A stretch of 33,118 bases of DNA from Chloroflexota bacterium (GTDB lineage Bacteria > Chloroflexota > Limnocylindria > Limnocylindrales > CSP1-4): positions 1 to 33,118 of the forward strand of contig JAJYLZ010000037.1 in the NCBI GenBank assembly GCA_021787395.1, in the 5' to 3' direction. Both the position numbers and the translations under genes were made by a program. Below the pieces are notes generated by a model. That model did no database searches. It saw only the letters and a list, made by a program, of their open reading frames with translations, and was not told where the DNA came from. Below, one piece after another: positions 1 to 8,279 of the stretch (the stretch's first letter is position 1; every line of letters begins with the position of its first letter).

Positions 1-392
1 ACGAGGACGCCGCCCGGCACGAGCGGCCACCAGTGGTTCGCCTCGACCCGGAGCAGGCCGCCGATCACCCAGACCGCCACGAAGCCGAGCCCCAGTCCGA
101 GCGTGACGGCGCCGCCCGTCGCCTCGTCGGAGGGGAGCGCGATCGCCTCCGAGACGATGATCCCCGCCCCCAGGCCGGTCATGATCCCGCCCGGCACGAG
201 GAACCCGTACGTTCGGCCGGTGATGCCGGCGGCCAGGAACCCGAGGCCGATCAGGAGCACGATCCAGCTGCCCAGGCTCGACGGCAGCTGGACGATCTGG
301 CCGAGCAGGGCGATCGCCCCGACGGCGATCAGGATGACGCCGATGACCATCGGATCGCGGCGGCTGCCGCCGGATCCGGCCGTGCCTGACAT
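1..392 (-). CDS. Small multi-pass membrane protein, C-terminus beyond the window
   Basis: The reverse strand reads as an open frame from an ATG at 392 to the window edge, about 130 residues without a stop. A GGGAGGG Shine-Dalgarno-like stretch sits about 8 bases before the ATG. After a short Gly/Ser/Arg-rich N-terminus, three hydrophobic segments follow (about residues 16-31, 40-57 and 88-108), separated by Gly-rich turns, and a WWPLVPGG motif lies near the cut end. Repeated short glycine-rich helices of this type resemble the membrane part of LiaF/LiaI-like and other small envelope proteins, but I cannot assign a family with confidence. The frame antisense to it is a compositional shadow. 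It is separated from the next gene by about 180 bases in which I see no clear signal. Confidence 0.7.
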   Translation of the reverse strand, partial: MSGTAGSGGSRRDPMVIGVILIAVGAIALLGQIVQLPSSLGSWIVLLIGLGFLAAGITGRTYGFLVPGGIMTGLGAGIIVSEAIALPSDEATGGAVTLGLGLGFVAVWVIGGLLRVEANHWWPLVPGGVL

Positions 393-574
393 GTCCGAGC
401 CCTCCCACGACCGCGGCGCACCAGGATCCCCTCGCCGCGCTGCCACCATGGACGCGTCCCGGCGCGTCGGGGAGGAGGGCCGCCGGTCCTGAACGGCCCG
501 GGACACGGCGCCCTCCGCGGCGGGCCAGGGCGACTCGACACCCCTGGACGCGCCTGGGCCGGGCCGCTGCGCGA

Positions 575-1660
575 TCAGGCTGGCCGCGGCCGCGAGCGTC
601 CCGGGGCTCCCGCGCGACGCCCCTCGTCGAGGAACGCGGCGACGTTGGCCCACGGGATGTCCGGCTCGTCGATGTCGTAGGCGGGGCACAGGACGAGCCC
701 GGCCCGCCCCAGCGTCGCGACGCGCTGGCGGACCTCGCGGCGGATTGCGCCGGACTGCGCGGACGAGAACGTCGTCTGGCGCCCGACCGCACCCCACAGG
801 GCGAGGCGCGAGCCGTAGCGCCGCCGGATGCGAACCGCGTCCATGTGCTCGGGCTGGACCGGGTTGAGCGCCGCCACGCCGACCTCGACCAGGTCGTCGA
901 GGATCGGCTCGATGTGCCCGTCGCTGTGGTACAGGACGCGGAGGCCCGGCCGGACGGCCCGCGCCGCCTCGATGATCCCGGCCAGCCTCGGCCGGAAGAA
1001 CTCCCGCCAGGTGGCCGGGCTCATGAGCATGCCCCCGGGCATCCCGACGTCGTCGTCGAGGGCGAGCACGTCGACCCCGGCCTCGGCCAGGGCGGCGGCG
1101 TTGCGCCGCGCGTGCTCGGCGAGCCGGTCGAGCAGGAAGGCGGCCATCTCCTTGCGCTGCACGAGATCCACCAGGAAGGCCTCGAAGCCCCGGAGGCGCC
1201 AGGCGGCCTCGAACAGCTCGCCGCCCAGGTGCGGGAGGTTGCCGCCGGCGGCCAGGCCCCGCCGGTGCAGGTCGGCGACCTGGCGGGCGAGGCCGTCCAC
1301 GGCCATCGGGCCGGGGATGGACGGGAAGGGGAAGCGCTCCAGGTCCTCCAGCGATGCCGCGCCCTCCAGCGGGTTCCGGCCCGCCGGGTCGCCGGGCCGG
1401 TACCGCCACGCGGCGTACCGCGCCGCCTGGGCCGGGCTGCCGATCCGGGTGTTGCCCTCGTACGGGGCGGCCCGGCGGCGGAGCTGCTCCTCCTCCTCGG
1501 ACACGGTGAAGTCCACGAAGCCCGCGTCGACCAGGTCATCGCGCCAGGCGCCGGGCGGCGCGAGCGCGGCGCCGTCAAGGTGGTAGAACGCGAGCGCGAT
1601 CGGGACGCGGTCCGGCTCACCGCCGTCGAGGGCCGTCAGGATCCGCTCGCGACCATTCAC
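575..1660 (-). CDS. Uroporphyrinogen decarboxylase-like (URO-D family) protein
   Basis: 361 residues, GTG start. The opening NGRERILTALDGGEPDRVPI and the later YHSDGHI (about 244-250), GVAALNPVQPEHMD and CPAYDI segments are the signature layout of the URO-D superfamily TIM barrel. It is not a convincing HemE: it lacks the usual HemE N-terminus and no haem genes lie nearby. In this superfamily, non-HemE members are often methyltransferases acting on corrinoid proteins or coenzyme M, or are of unknown role. The HxC zinc-type motif of the MtaA/MtbA group is HSD here. The gene begins 25 bases after the stop of the upstream ferredoxin-like gene, so the two probably share a transcript. A GGAGG stretch lies about 16 bases before the start, rather far. 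Family assignment is firm; the reaction is unknown. Confidence 0.85.
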   Translation of the reverse strand: MNGRERILTALDGGEPDRVPIALAFYHLDGAALAPPGAWRDDLVDAGFVDFTVSEEEEQLRRRAAPYEGNTRIGSPAQAARYAAWRYRPGDPAGRNPLEGAASLEDLERFPFPSIPGPMAVDGLARQVADLHRRGLAAGGNLPHLGGELFEAAWRLRGFEAFLVDLVQRKEMAAFLLDRLAEHARRNAAALAEAGVDVLALDDDVGMPGGMLMSPATWREFFRPRLAGIIEAARAVRPGLRVLYHSDGHIEPILDDLVEVGVAALNPVQPEHMDAVRIRRRYGSRLALWGAVGRQTTFSSAQSGAIRREVRQRVATLGRAGLVLCPAYDIDEPDIPWANVAAFLDEGRRAGAPGRSRPRPA

Positions 1661-1685
1661 CGCCGGATGCGAGCCCCCTCCGCCG

Positions 1686-2990
1686 TCAGACCTGGACGTG
1701 CTCGAGGATCTTGACCAGGTACTTCGAGCGCATCTGCTGCGTCGCGAGCACCTGCTTGGTCGGCGGCAGGCGCAGGATGACGCCCAGGATCGCGGCCATC
1801 GCCCGGTGGCTGACCAGCGCCCGGTTGTCGAAGATGCAGTCGGCCAGCCTGCCGCGCTCGATCGCCATCAGCACCGTGCGGTGGAGCGTGTCCACGGGCG
1901 TCACGACGCGCTCCGGCCTCGGCTCGAGGTGGAGGCCGTCCACGGCGCACGCGCGCGTGCACACGCCGCAGCCCAGGCAGATGGAGGCGTCGAGCTCGGC
2001 GCGGCGCTTGCGGGGCTTGGCCGGGTCGTTGGCCGACACGAGGGTCATCGCCTCCACGGGGCAGGCGTCCACGCACTTGGCGCAGCCGTTGCACCTGGCC
2101 GCGTCCACGGCCGGCAGGTAGTTGGTGGTGTGGATCGGGTTGAGCCGGCCGAAGCGGCGCTGGGCGATCATCGCCTCGCAGCAGCAGCCGCAGCAGTTGC
2201 AGATGAATGCGACGTCGCGCTGGACGTTCTCGCCGAACTGGACCAGGCGGTGCTCGCGGGCCTGGGCGAGCAGCTCCATCCCCTCGACCCGGTCCACCCG
2301 CCGGGCGTACCCGTGGCGGATGAGCGAGTCGGCCGTGCCGCCGAACGTCATGCAGATGTCCTGCGGCGCCTTGCACGCGCGGCCCACGTGCTCGGCCTTG
2401 TGCCGGCAGTAGCACAGGCCGACGCCCATGTGCCGGGCGGTCCCGATGACCTCGCTCGCCCGCTCGTAGTCGAGCACGTGCAGGACGTCATCGGCGGCGG
2501 TCCGGCGCGGGCGGGCCTCGGCCAGCGCCGGCTCGTTGACGAACACGCGGCCCAGCTGCGTCTCGCCGTCGGTGAACAGGGCGGTGATGAAGTCGTCCTC
2601 GACGGTGATGTACTGGTAGAACAGCTCGGCGAGCAGGTGCTGGTCCACGTCGTCGCGGACCCGCATCATCGAGAACTCGAAGAAGCCGGCCATCGGCGGC
2701 GGCAGGGCGTAGACCGTTCCGTCCGGGCCCTCGACGTCGATCAGGATCGCGCGCGACGCGAGCCCGTCCAGCACGTCGCGGGCCTCCGCCTCCCGCACGC
2801 CCCAGATCCGCGCGGCCCTGCGCGCGGTCACGGGCTTCACCGGGAGCTGCGCCACCAGGCCGGCTTCGCGCTCGCTGAACAGCAGCGCGAGGATCCGGTA
2901 CAGCAGGTCCGACGGGGGCGCGCCCTGCGGGAAGCGGTTCAGCCGATCGGTCAGGGCGTCGTAGGCGCCTCGGGCTGTGGCGTGGGCCAT
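1686..2990 (-). CDS. Winged-helix-like protein with C-terminal 2[4Fe-4S] ferredoxin domain
   Basis: 434 residues. The N-terminal about 100 residues resemble a winged-helix fold. A middle region carries CYCRHK (193-198) plus Cys206 and Cys213, and a dense cysteine cluster CNCCGCCCE (264-272). The C-terminal part has two classical 4Fe-4S motifs, CxxCxxCxxxCP at 300-311 and CxxCxxCxxxC at 338-348. Proteins of this architecture occur in anaerobes and in metabolically versatile bacteria, often beside corrinoid or URO-D-like methyltransferases, but I know of no established biochemical role. The clusters suggest electron delivery or metal handling in the cytoplasm; no signal peptide or membrane segment is visible. 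The ATG at 2990 has no clear Shine-Dalgarno. It is likely the first gene of a two-gene operon with the URO-D-like protein. Confidence 0.85.
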   Translation of the reverse strand: MAHATARGAYDALTDRLNRFPQGAPPSDLLYRILALLFSEREAGLVAQLPVKPVTARRAARIWGVREAEARDVLDGLASRAILIDVEGPDGTVYALPPPMAGFFEFSMMRVRDDVDQHLLAELFYQYITVEDDFITALFTDGETQLGRVFVNEPALAEARPRRTAADDVLHVLDYERASEVIGTARHMGVGLCYCRHKAEHVGRACKAPQDICMTFGGTADSLIRHGYARRVDRVEGMELLAQAREHRLVQFGENVQRDVAFICNCCGCCCEAMIAQRRFGRLNPIHTTNYLPAVDAARCNGCAKCVDACPVEAMTLVSANDPAKPRKRRAELDASICLGCGVCTRACAVDGLHLEPRPERVVTPVDTLHRTVLMAIERGRLADCIFDNRALVSHRAMAAILGVILRLPPTKQVLATQQMRSKYLVKILEHVQV

Positions 2991-3116
2991 GAGCGGATGG
3001 TTCGGGCGTCGGGGCCGCCGCGCTAGGGCGATTCCGACGGGGGGACGGTGGGCCGTCTGTCACCGGGGCGCGACGGCGACAGGGCGCGGGCGCTCCGCAC
3101 GGGCACGGCCCCTGCC

Positions 3117-4100
3117 TCAGGGCCGCGGCTCGGTCGGGAGGTTGGCCAGGAACGCGGCCAGCGATTCGAACCGGCTCACCCGCACCCTCGGGATCTCGAG
3201 CGGCGGCGTCTGGCCGATCACTGCGAATCCGGGGACCTCGGTGAAGGCGTCCGTGTAGTGCAGCAGGGCCAGCAGGTCGAGCGCCGCCGGCCCGACGTGC
3301 CCGCTGGGGTAGACGAAGGTCGTCGGAACCAGGGTGACGTCCTGCGAGGCGAGCCGGGCCTCGATCCGCGCCGCGCCGCCGTCGATCTCCTGGACCAGCG
3401 TCGGGCCGCTGAGGCTGGCCACGTTCTTGTGGTCCAGCGTGTGGTTGCCTATCTCCATGCCCGCGCGGACCATGACGGCCAGCTGGCTCGAGGTCATCAT
3501 GGTCGACCCGCCGCGGGCGACGACGGAGAACGTGGCGCGGAACCCGAACCGCTGGAGGACGGGGAAGGCGGTCGTGTAGTTGTCCTCGTACCCGTCGTCG
3601 AACATGATCACGATCGTCCGGACGGGCACCGGGCGGCCCTCCGCCATCGCGGCGCCCAGCTCGCCCGCGGTGATGGTCCGCCAGCCGGCATCGTGCAGCG
3701 CCTGCATCTGCGCGGTGAAGGAGGCCGGGCTCACGTAGAGCCCCGGGTACGGCGCTCCGGGCGGCGGGTCCGCGACGCGGTGGTACATGAGGACGGGCAC
3801 GACCCGCGTCACCGGGCCGTCGTACGGCGCCGGTGTGGGCGACGGGCTGGGCGACGGCGCCTGGCTCGCGGACGCGGAGGGCGCGGGCGCGGCGGAGGCG
3901 GAGGGCGCGGGAGAGGCGGCTGGGACGGCCGAGGGCGCGGGAGAGGCGCTAGCACCCGCGAGCGGCCCGGCAATCGGAGGAGATGACAGGACCTCCGCCG
4001 CCGGGACGGTCGCGAGCCGGCTGTACAGCGCGTAGGAGCCCAGGCCCAGCAGGCAGCCCAACAGGAGGGCCGCGACGAGGACGACGGCGCGCGGCCTCAC
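3117..4100 (-). CDS. Membrane-anchored polysaccharide deacetylase (NodB domain)
   Basis: 327 residues, GTG start. An N-terminal hydrophobic segment (about 5-27) anchors or exports the protein. A linker of Ala/Ser/Pro repeats (about 48-92) follows, then a carbohydrate esterase family 4 domain. Visible motifs are the MYHRV opening (105-109), FDDGY (167-171, with the catalytic and metal-binding aspartates), HTLDH (220-224, metal-binding histidines) and YPSG (264-267). Family members remove N-acetyl groups from peptidoglycan, chitin-like or exopolysaccharide chains outside the cell. The linker length suggests the domain is held away from the membrane. It lies downstream of a GT39-like glycosyltransferase on the same strand, 175 bases away, consistent with a joint role in envelope glycans, but co-transcription is not shown. 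Confidence 0.9.
   Translation of the reverse strand: MRPRAVVLVAALLLGCLLGLGSYALYSRLATVPAAEVLSSPPIAGPLAGASASPAPSAVPAASPAPSASAAPAPSASASQAPSPSPSPTPAPYDGPVTRVVPVLMYHRVADPPPGAPYPGLYVSPASFTAQMQALHDAGWRTITAGELGAAMAEGRPVPVRTIVIMFDDGYEDNYTTAFPVLQRFGFRATFSVVARGGSTMMTSSQLAVMVRAGMEIGNHTLDHKNVASLSGPTLVQEIDGGAARIEARLASQDVTLVPTTFVYPSGHVGPAALDLLALLHYTDAFTEVPGFAVIGQTPPLEIPRVRVSRFESLAAFLANLPTEPRP
3901..3948 (-). repeat. Direct 18-bp repeat in the deacetylase linker
   Basis: Positions 3901-3918 and 3931-3948 are identical 18-base units 30 bases apart, within a larger run of similar GC-rich units. They encode the ASPAPSA-type repeats of the polysaccharide deacetylase linker. The period is a multiple of three, so gain or loss of a unit would keep the frame and change only linker length. 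Confidence 0.8.
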
Positions 4101-4275
4101 GGAGCAACGCCTCGGCGCCCGGCGGGCCGTGTCACCCCTGCCGCCACGCCATCGGCCGGAGCCATGGCGTTCGGGGCGAGGGCGTCGATCATGTCGACGT
4201 GGAGGATATCCAGAACCGGCGCCGCACCGGGCAGCACCCGGGACCGCCCGCCGTCCGAGGCCCGGCGCACGACGG

Positions 4276-6546
4276 CTACTGCCCCGCGGTGGCCCGAAGG
4301 CGGGCCAACGCGGCGTCGGCGGCCGGGCCGCCGTCGGAGATCGTCACCCGCGCGAGCAGCGCCGCCGCGACCGCCCGCGCCTGCGGTCCGGTGCCGAGCC
4401 CGTCGAGCAGGGCGTTGACCGCCGCCGACGAGGCGAAGGTCCGCGCCGACGGGGCGCCCAGGGCCGCCGCGTCCACCCAGTAGATGTGGGCCTGGAGCGC
4501 GGGCGCCATGCCCCGGGGCGAATCGAGGACGGTCGCGAGCCTGATGCCCGGCACCGTCGCCAGCCACGCGACCGCCGACGGGGCGGACGTGTCCAGGCCG
4601 GTCGTGTAGACCCAGACGGACGGCTGGGCCCGCCGCAGGTCGGCGAGGGCGGTGGCTGCCGAGAACACCAGGTACGCGTCCTGGCGGGGATGGCGGTCGA
4701 TGGCCACGATGTCCGACGGAGCACGGGACCCGACCCGGATGCCCAGCGGCGCGCTGGCGTCGGCGATGCCCAGGTCCGCCTGGAGGCTGCGCAGCTGGTA
4801 GCGGCCGTCCAGCAGGAGGGCCACCTGGTTCGCGAGCACGGACCCGAACATGACCGTGGCGCCGTCCGGCACCTGCCCCTCGAGCCAGGCCGACACCTCG
4901 TCGGCCAGGGCCGTCGTGCTGGACCGCGCGGTGTCGGTCGCCGTCGCGGGTGCCGCCACGCCGAGGACCGCCACGGAGAGCACGGCGATCGCGGCCACGG
5001 CGACCCCCCGCAGGAGCAGCGGCGACGTGCCGGACGGCCACCCGCGCTGGAGTCGGGCCAGCAGCCAGCGGCGGCCGGGGGCACTCGCCGCAGCGCCGCC
5101 GACCGCCGCGCCCAGGAGCGCGGAGCCGCCCAGCCCGAGGGTGTGCCGCGTGATGCGCGTGGCCACCCCGAGGTGCGCCAGCTGGAGGTCGACGACCAGC
5201 GCCACGACGGCCGCGGCGGCGGCGCCCGCGACGGCCATCAGGCGGTCCCGGCCGGCGAGGGCCCCCGGCAGTTCCAGCCAGCCCGCAGCGCCCGCGACGG
5301 CGGCCAGCGAGATCAGCGCGATGTCGTTCCGCGGCGGCTCGCCCTGGACGGCGACGAGCAGCAGCCACGGCAGCCCCGCGACGACGGCAACGAGCGCGGG
5401 CAGCGGTCGGTCGTCGCCGCGGGCGGCGGCCCGGACCGCGCCGACCAGGCCCAGCGCGATCAGCAGGACCGGGGACAGGTCCACGGCCCACGCCCGGGCC
5501 CAGCGGAGGATGTTCGGGACGTCGAGCAGCGGCCGGCCGGCCTGCACCTCGGACCGCGAGAACGCGATGAGGAACGCGACCACCCACGCCGCCAGCATCG
5601 CGCCCGCCACGGCGAGTGCCGCGCGGCGGCCGGCCAGACGCCGCTCGATGGGCGGCAGGACGCGAGCCCGTCCCGGCCCGCTGCCCAGGGCCACCAGCGC
5701 CACCCCGAGCGCGGCGAGGGCGCCCGCCAGCGGCAGCAGCATGCCCGCGCCCAGGCCGAAGGCGTAGACCCTGCCCGTCTGCCCGGCATACCAGCCGAAC
5801 CACCACGAGACGAGGGGCACGGCCGTCAGCAGCACCAGGCCGCCGGCACGGGCGATCGATCCGAGCGGCCGGCGGCCGGCGACGGCCGCCAGGAACGGGG
5901 CCGCGAGCAGGACGAGGCTGGCCTCCTTGACCAGGAAGGCCCATGCGAACAGCGCCCCGGCCAGGACCCCCCGCCGGACGGTGCCGGCGTCGATGGCGGA
6001 CGAGGCGACGGCGAGGTAGGCCAGGGCGAGCGCGGCCTCGGGCACGTCGAGGCGCGCGGTCCGGGCGAGGCCGAACAGCGACAGCCAGGCGACGAGGCCC
6101 GCCTCCGCGAGCAGCATGGCCCGCTGCCCGAACGGTCGCGCGAGCCATGCCGTAAGCAGCAGCGTCGCCGCGGCGGCGATGGCGTTGAGCAGATGGCCCC
6201 AGGGCCACGCGGACGCCCTGAGGGCGGCCTGCGGCGCGGCGAAGACCATCGGCCAGAACGGCGAGTGCGGCAGGAACAGGATGCCGAACGCCGTCCGCGG
6301 CCCGTGGCCCTCGAGGGCGTTCACGCCGATGGCCAGGTACTTGGCCTCGTCGAACGTCGGCGCCGGGTGCGGCAGCAGCATCGCCAGCGCGCCGTAGCAG
6401 ACGGCGATCAAGACCGCCGCGGCGACGGCCGGGCGGCGGAGCAGCGAGCCGCGCACTCGATCCGGCGGGGGATCCGCGAGCAGGGGCCACCTCAATCCTG
6501 GGCGCCGGGATGGTAGCGCATCGCGGGACGTCACGGCGGGGGCCAT
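4276..6546 (-). CDS. GT39-like polytopic glycosyltransferase
   Basis: About 756 residues from the ATG at 6546; an in-frame TTG at 6612 would add 22 residues, and neither start has a good Shine-Dalgarno. The protein has about ten or more hydrophobic segments in its first 550 residues, then a soluble extracytoplasmic C-terminal region of about 220 residues. The first loop after the first membrane segment contains PTFDEAKYLAIG, the acidic DE motif typical of the PMT/ArnT-like (GT39, GT-C fold) family, which transfers sugars from polyprenyl-phosphate carriers to lipids or proteins on the outer face of the membrane. The donor and acceptor cannot be told. It is divergent from citrate synthase and precedes the polysaccharide deacetylase. 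Family call good, exact start uncertain. Confidence 0.82.
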   Translation of the reverse strand: MAPAVTSRDALPSRRPGLRWPLLADPPPDRVRGSLLRRPAVAAAVLIAVCYGALAMLLPHPAPTFDEAKYLAIGVNALEGHGPRTAFGILFLPHSPFWPMVFAAPQAALRASAWPWGHLLNAIAAAATLLLTAWLARPFGQRAMLLAEAGLVAWLSLFGLARTARLDVPEAALALAYLAVASSAIDAGTVRRGVLAGALFAWAFLVKEASLVLLAAPFLAAVAGRRPLGSIARAGGLVLLTAVPLVSWWFGWYAGQTGRVYAFGLGAGMLLPLAGALAALGVALVALGSGPGRARVLPPIERRLAGRRAALAVAGAMLAAWVVAFLIAFSRSEVQAGRPLLDVPNILRWARAWAVDLSPVLLIALGLVGAVRAAARGDDRPLPALVAVVAGLPWLLLVAVQGEPPRNDIALISLAAVAGAAGWLELPGALAGRDRLMAVAGAAAAAVVALVVDLQLAHLGVATRITRHTLGLGGSALLGAAVGGAAASAPGRRWLLARLQRGWPSGTSPLLLRGVAVAAIAVLSVAVLGVAAPATATDTARSSTTALADEVSAWLEGQVPDGATVMFGSVLANQVALLLDGRYQLRSLQADLGIADASAPLGIRVGSRAPSDIVAIDRHPRQDAYLVFSAATALADLRRAQPSVWVYTTGLDTSAPSAVAWLATVPGIRLATVLDSPRGMAPALQAHIYWVDAAALGAPSARTFASSAAVNALLDGLGTGPQARAVAAALLARVTISDGGPAADAALARLRATAGQ

Positions 6547-6684
6547 CGGCCCGCGGAGCCCGCCCGCCGGCGCGGGGATGCCAGCCCTTCGGATCAGCCC
6601 AAGGGGTGCCAATGGCCCGTCACAATGGCCCTTGCCCGGGCACGGCCGCCGCCCGAGGGTAGAACCCCACGCCGCGCCGGAGGG

Positions 6685-6690
6685 ATACTA
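6685..6690 (+). promoter_or_regulatory. Candidate -10 element for citrate synthase
   Basis: GATACT matches four of six positions of the bacterial -10 consensus and lies 74 bases before the gltA start, in the divergent region between gltA and the glycosyltransferase. No convincing -35 hexamer is seen at the expected spacing, so this is tentative. Confidence 0.3.
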
Positions 6691-6709
6691 CGGGGTGGCA
6701 TGATCAGCG

Positions 6710-6733
6710 ACCGGCCGCGGGGCGGCCCGGTCC
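6710..6733 (+). promoter_or_regulatory. Imperfect hairpin in the gltA leader
   Basis: GACCGG (6710-6715) pairs with CCGGTC (6728-6733), and inside it CCGC pairs with GCGG around a three-base loop, with one bulged C. It would form just downstream of the predicted transcription start and about 30 bases before the gltA start codon. It could be a leader structure, a protein-binding dyad, or chance in GC-rich DNA. Confidence 0.35.
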
Positions 6734-6764
6734 GAAGCTCCCGCGCACGGAAGGGCGAGCATCG

Positions 6765-8084
6765 ATGACAACCATGGAGCGAGAGGCCGCGGGCACTGAT
6801 GCGCAGGTGGCCCGGCTGCAGGTCGGCGACAAGGAACTCGTGCTGCCGATCGAGTCCGCAACCGAGGGGCAGTCGGCCGTCAACATCGCGCCGCTGCTCA
6901 AGGACGCCGGCCTCGTCACCCTCGACTACGGCTACGCGAACACCGCGCCCACGCGCAGCGCCATCACGTACCTCGACGGCGACAACGGCATCCTGCGCTA
7001 CCGCGGCTACCCCATCGAGGAGCTCGCCGAGAGCACCACGTTCCTCGAGGTGGCCTACCTGCTCATCAACGGCGAGCTCCCCAACGCCGAGCAGCTCGAC
7101 GCCTGGGTCAACGAGATCCGCCACCACACGCTGATCCGCGAGGAGTTCCGCCGCTTCTTCGACGCGTTCCCGATGGACGCGCACCCGATGGCGATGCTGA
7201 GCTCCGCGGTGAACGCCCTGTCCACGTTCTACCAGGACGGCGGGGACCCGCTGAACCAGCAGGACGTCGAGCTGTCGACGGTGCGCCTGCTGGCCAAGCT
7301 GCCGACCATCGCGGCCGCCGCCTACAAGAAGTCCGTCGGCCAGTCGTCCGTGTACCCGGACAACTCGCTGGACTACGAGGCGAACTTCCTCAAGATGATG
7401 TTCGCCGTGCCGTCGGAGCCGTACGTCAACGACCCCGAGGCGGTCAACGCCCTGCGCGTGCTGCTCATCCTCCACGGGGACCACGAGCAGAACTGCTCCA
7501 CCTCCACGGTGCGCATGGTGGGCTCGAGCCACGCCAACCTGTACGCGTCGATCTCGGCCGGCATCGCGGCGCTCTGGGGTCCGCTCCACGGCGGGGCGAA
7601 CCAGGAGGTCCTCGAGATGCTCGAGGCCATCGCGCGGGACGGCGGCGACGTGGCGAAGGCGGTCAAGCGGGCGAAGGACAAGGAGGATCCCTTCCGGCTG
7701 ATGGGCTTCGGCCACCGGGTCTACAAGAACTACGACCCGCGGGCCAAGATCATCAAGGCGGCCGCCGAGCCGCTGCTCAACCGGATGCACCAGGACGACC
7801 ACCTGCTCCGGATCGCGCTGGAGCTCGAGCAGGTCGCCCTCTCCGACCCGTACTTCATCGACCACAAGCTGTACCCGAACGTGGACTTCTACAGCGGCCT
7901 CATCTACCGAGCGCTGGGGTTCCCGACCCGCATGTTCACGGTGCTGTTCGCCATGGGCCGGCTGCCCGGCTGGATCGCGCAGTGGCGCGAGATGATGCAG
8001 GACCCGCAGGCGCGGATCGGCCGGCCGAGGCAGCTGTACGTGGGCAGGCCGAAGCGGAGCTTCGTGCCGCTCGAGAAGCGGTAG
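6765..8084 (+). CDS. gltA: Citrate synthase
   Basis: 439 residues, the usual length of bacterial type II citrate synthase. It condenses acetyl-CoA with oxaloacetate to give citrate at the entry of the TCA cycle. The three catalytic residues are in place: His275 in GPLHGGANQEV, His317 in GFGHRVYKNYDPR and Asp374 in PNVDFYSG. The substrate-binding HGDHEQNCSTSTVR segment (about 237-250) is also intact. The N-terminal small beta domain typical of the hexameric type II enzymes is present (IAPLLKDAGLVTLDYGYANT). The start at ATG 6765 is preceded by GGAAGGG about 9 bases upstream; a second in-frame ATG lies three codons later. The gene is transcribed alone, divergent from the glycosyltransferase, and is followed by a strong hairpin. 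A methylcitrate synthase role is less likely but not excluded by sequence reading alone. Confidence 0.97.
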   Translation: MTTMEREAAGTDAQVARLQVGDKELVLPIESATEGQSAVNIAPLLKDAGLVTLDYGYANTAPTRSAITYLDGDNGILRYRGYPIEELAESTTFLEVAYLLINGELPNAEQLDAWVNEIRHHTLIREEFRRFFDAFPMDAHPMAMLSSAVNALSTFYQDGGDPLNQQDVELSTVRLLAKLPTIAAAAYKKSVGQSSVYPDNSLDYEANFLKMMFAVPSEPYVNDPEAVNALRVLLILHGDHEQNCSTSTVRMVGSSHANLYASISAGIAALWGPLHGGANQEVLEMLEAIARDGGDVAKAVKRAKDKEDPFRLMGFGHRVYKNYDPRAKIIKAAAEPLLNRMHQDDHLLRIALELEQVALSDPYFIDHKLYPNVDFYSGLIYRALGFPTRMFTVLFAMGRLPGWIAQWREMMQDPQARIGRPRQLYVGRPKRSFVPLEKR

Positions 8085-8134
8085 GGCCCGCAGCCCGGAG
8101 CCGCTCTGGGCAGCGCCCCGAGGCGAGCCGACTC

Positions 8135-8167
8135 ACGGCCCTGGCGACCTGCCGTCGCCAGGGCCGT
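8135..8167 (+). terminator. Hairpin terminator after gltA
   Basis: A perfect 13-bp inverted repeat (arms 8135-8147 and 8155-8167, starting ACGGCCCTGGCGA) with a seven-base loop lies 50 bases after the gltA stop. No T-run follows, which is common for hairpins in very GC-rich genomes. It separates gltA from the next gene on the same strand. Confidence 0.7.
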
Positions 8168-8279
8168 ACCGTGCGCGGCCCGTGCCCGACGGGACGCCGG
8201 CTCGCGGGCATCGAGGCCTGGAGGCCGGCGGGCCCGACGCCCAGGACGCGTTCCCCGGCGAGGGGCGATCATCCGTGCC

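Noticed and set aside
3044-3057. Hairpin GACGG-TGGG-CCGTC downstream of the polysaccharide deacetylase
   Set aside because: Only five base pairs with no T-run. Such short pairs are frequent by chance at this GC content.
4097-6516. Two frames of nearly 800 codons overlapping the glycosyltransferase on both strands
   Set aside because: Both are Arg/Pro/Gly-rich with no domain signal, while the third frame gives a coherent multi-membrane protein with a GT39 motif.
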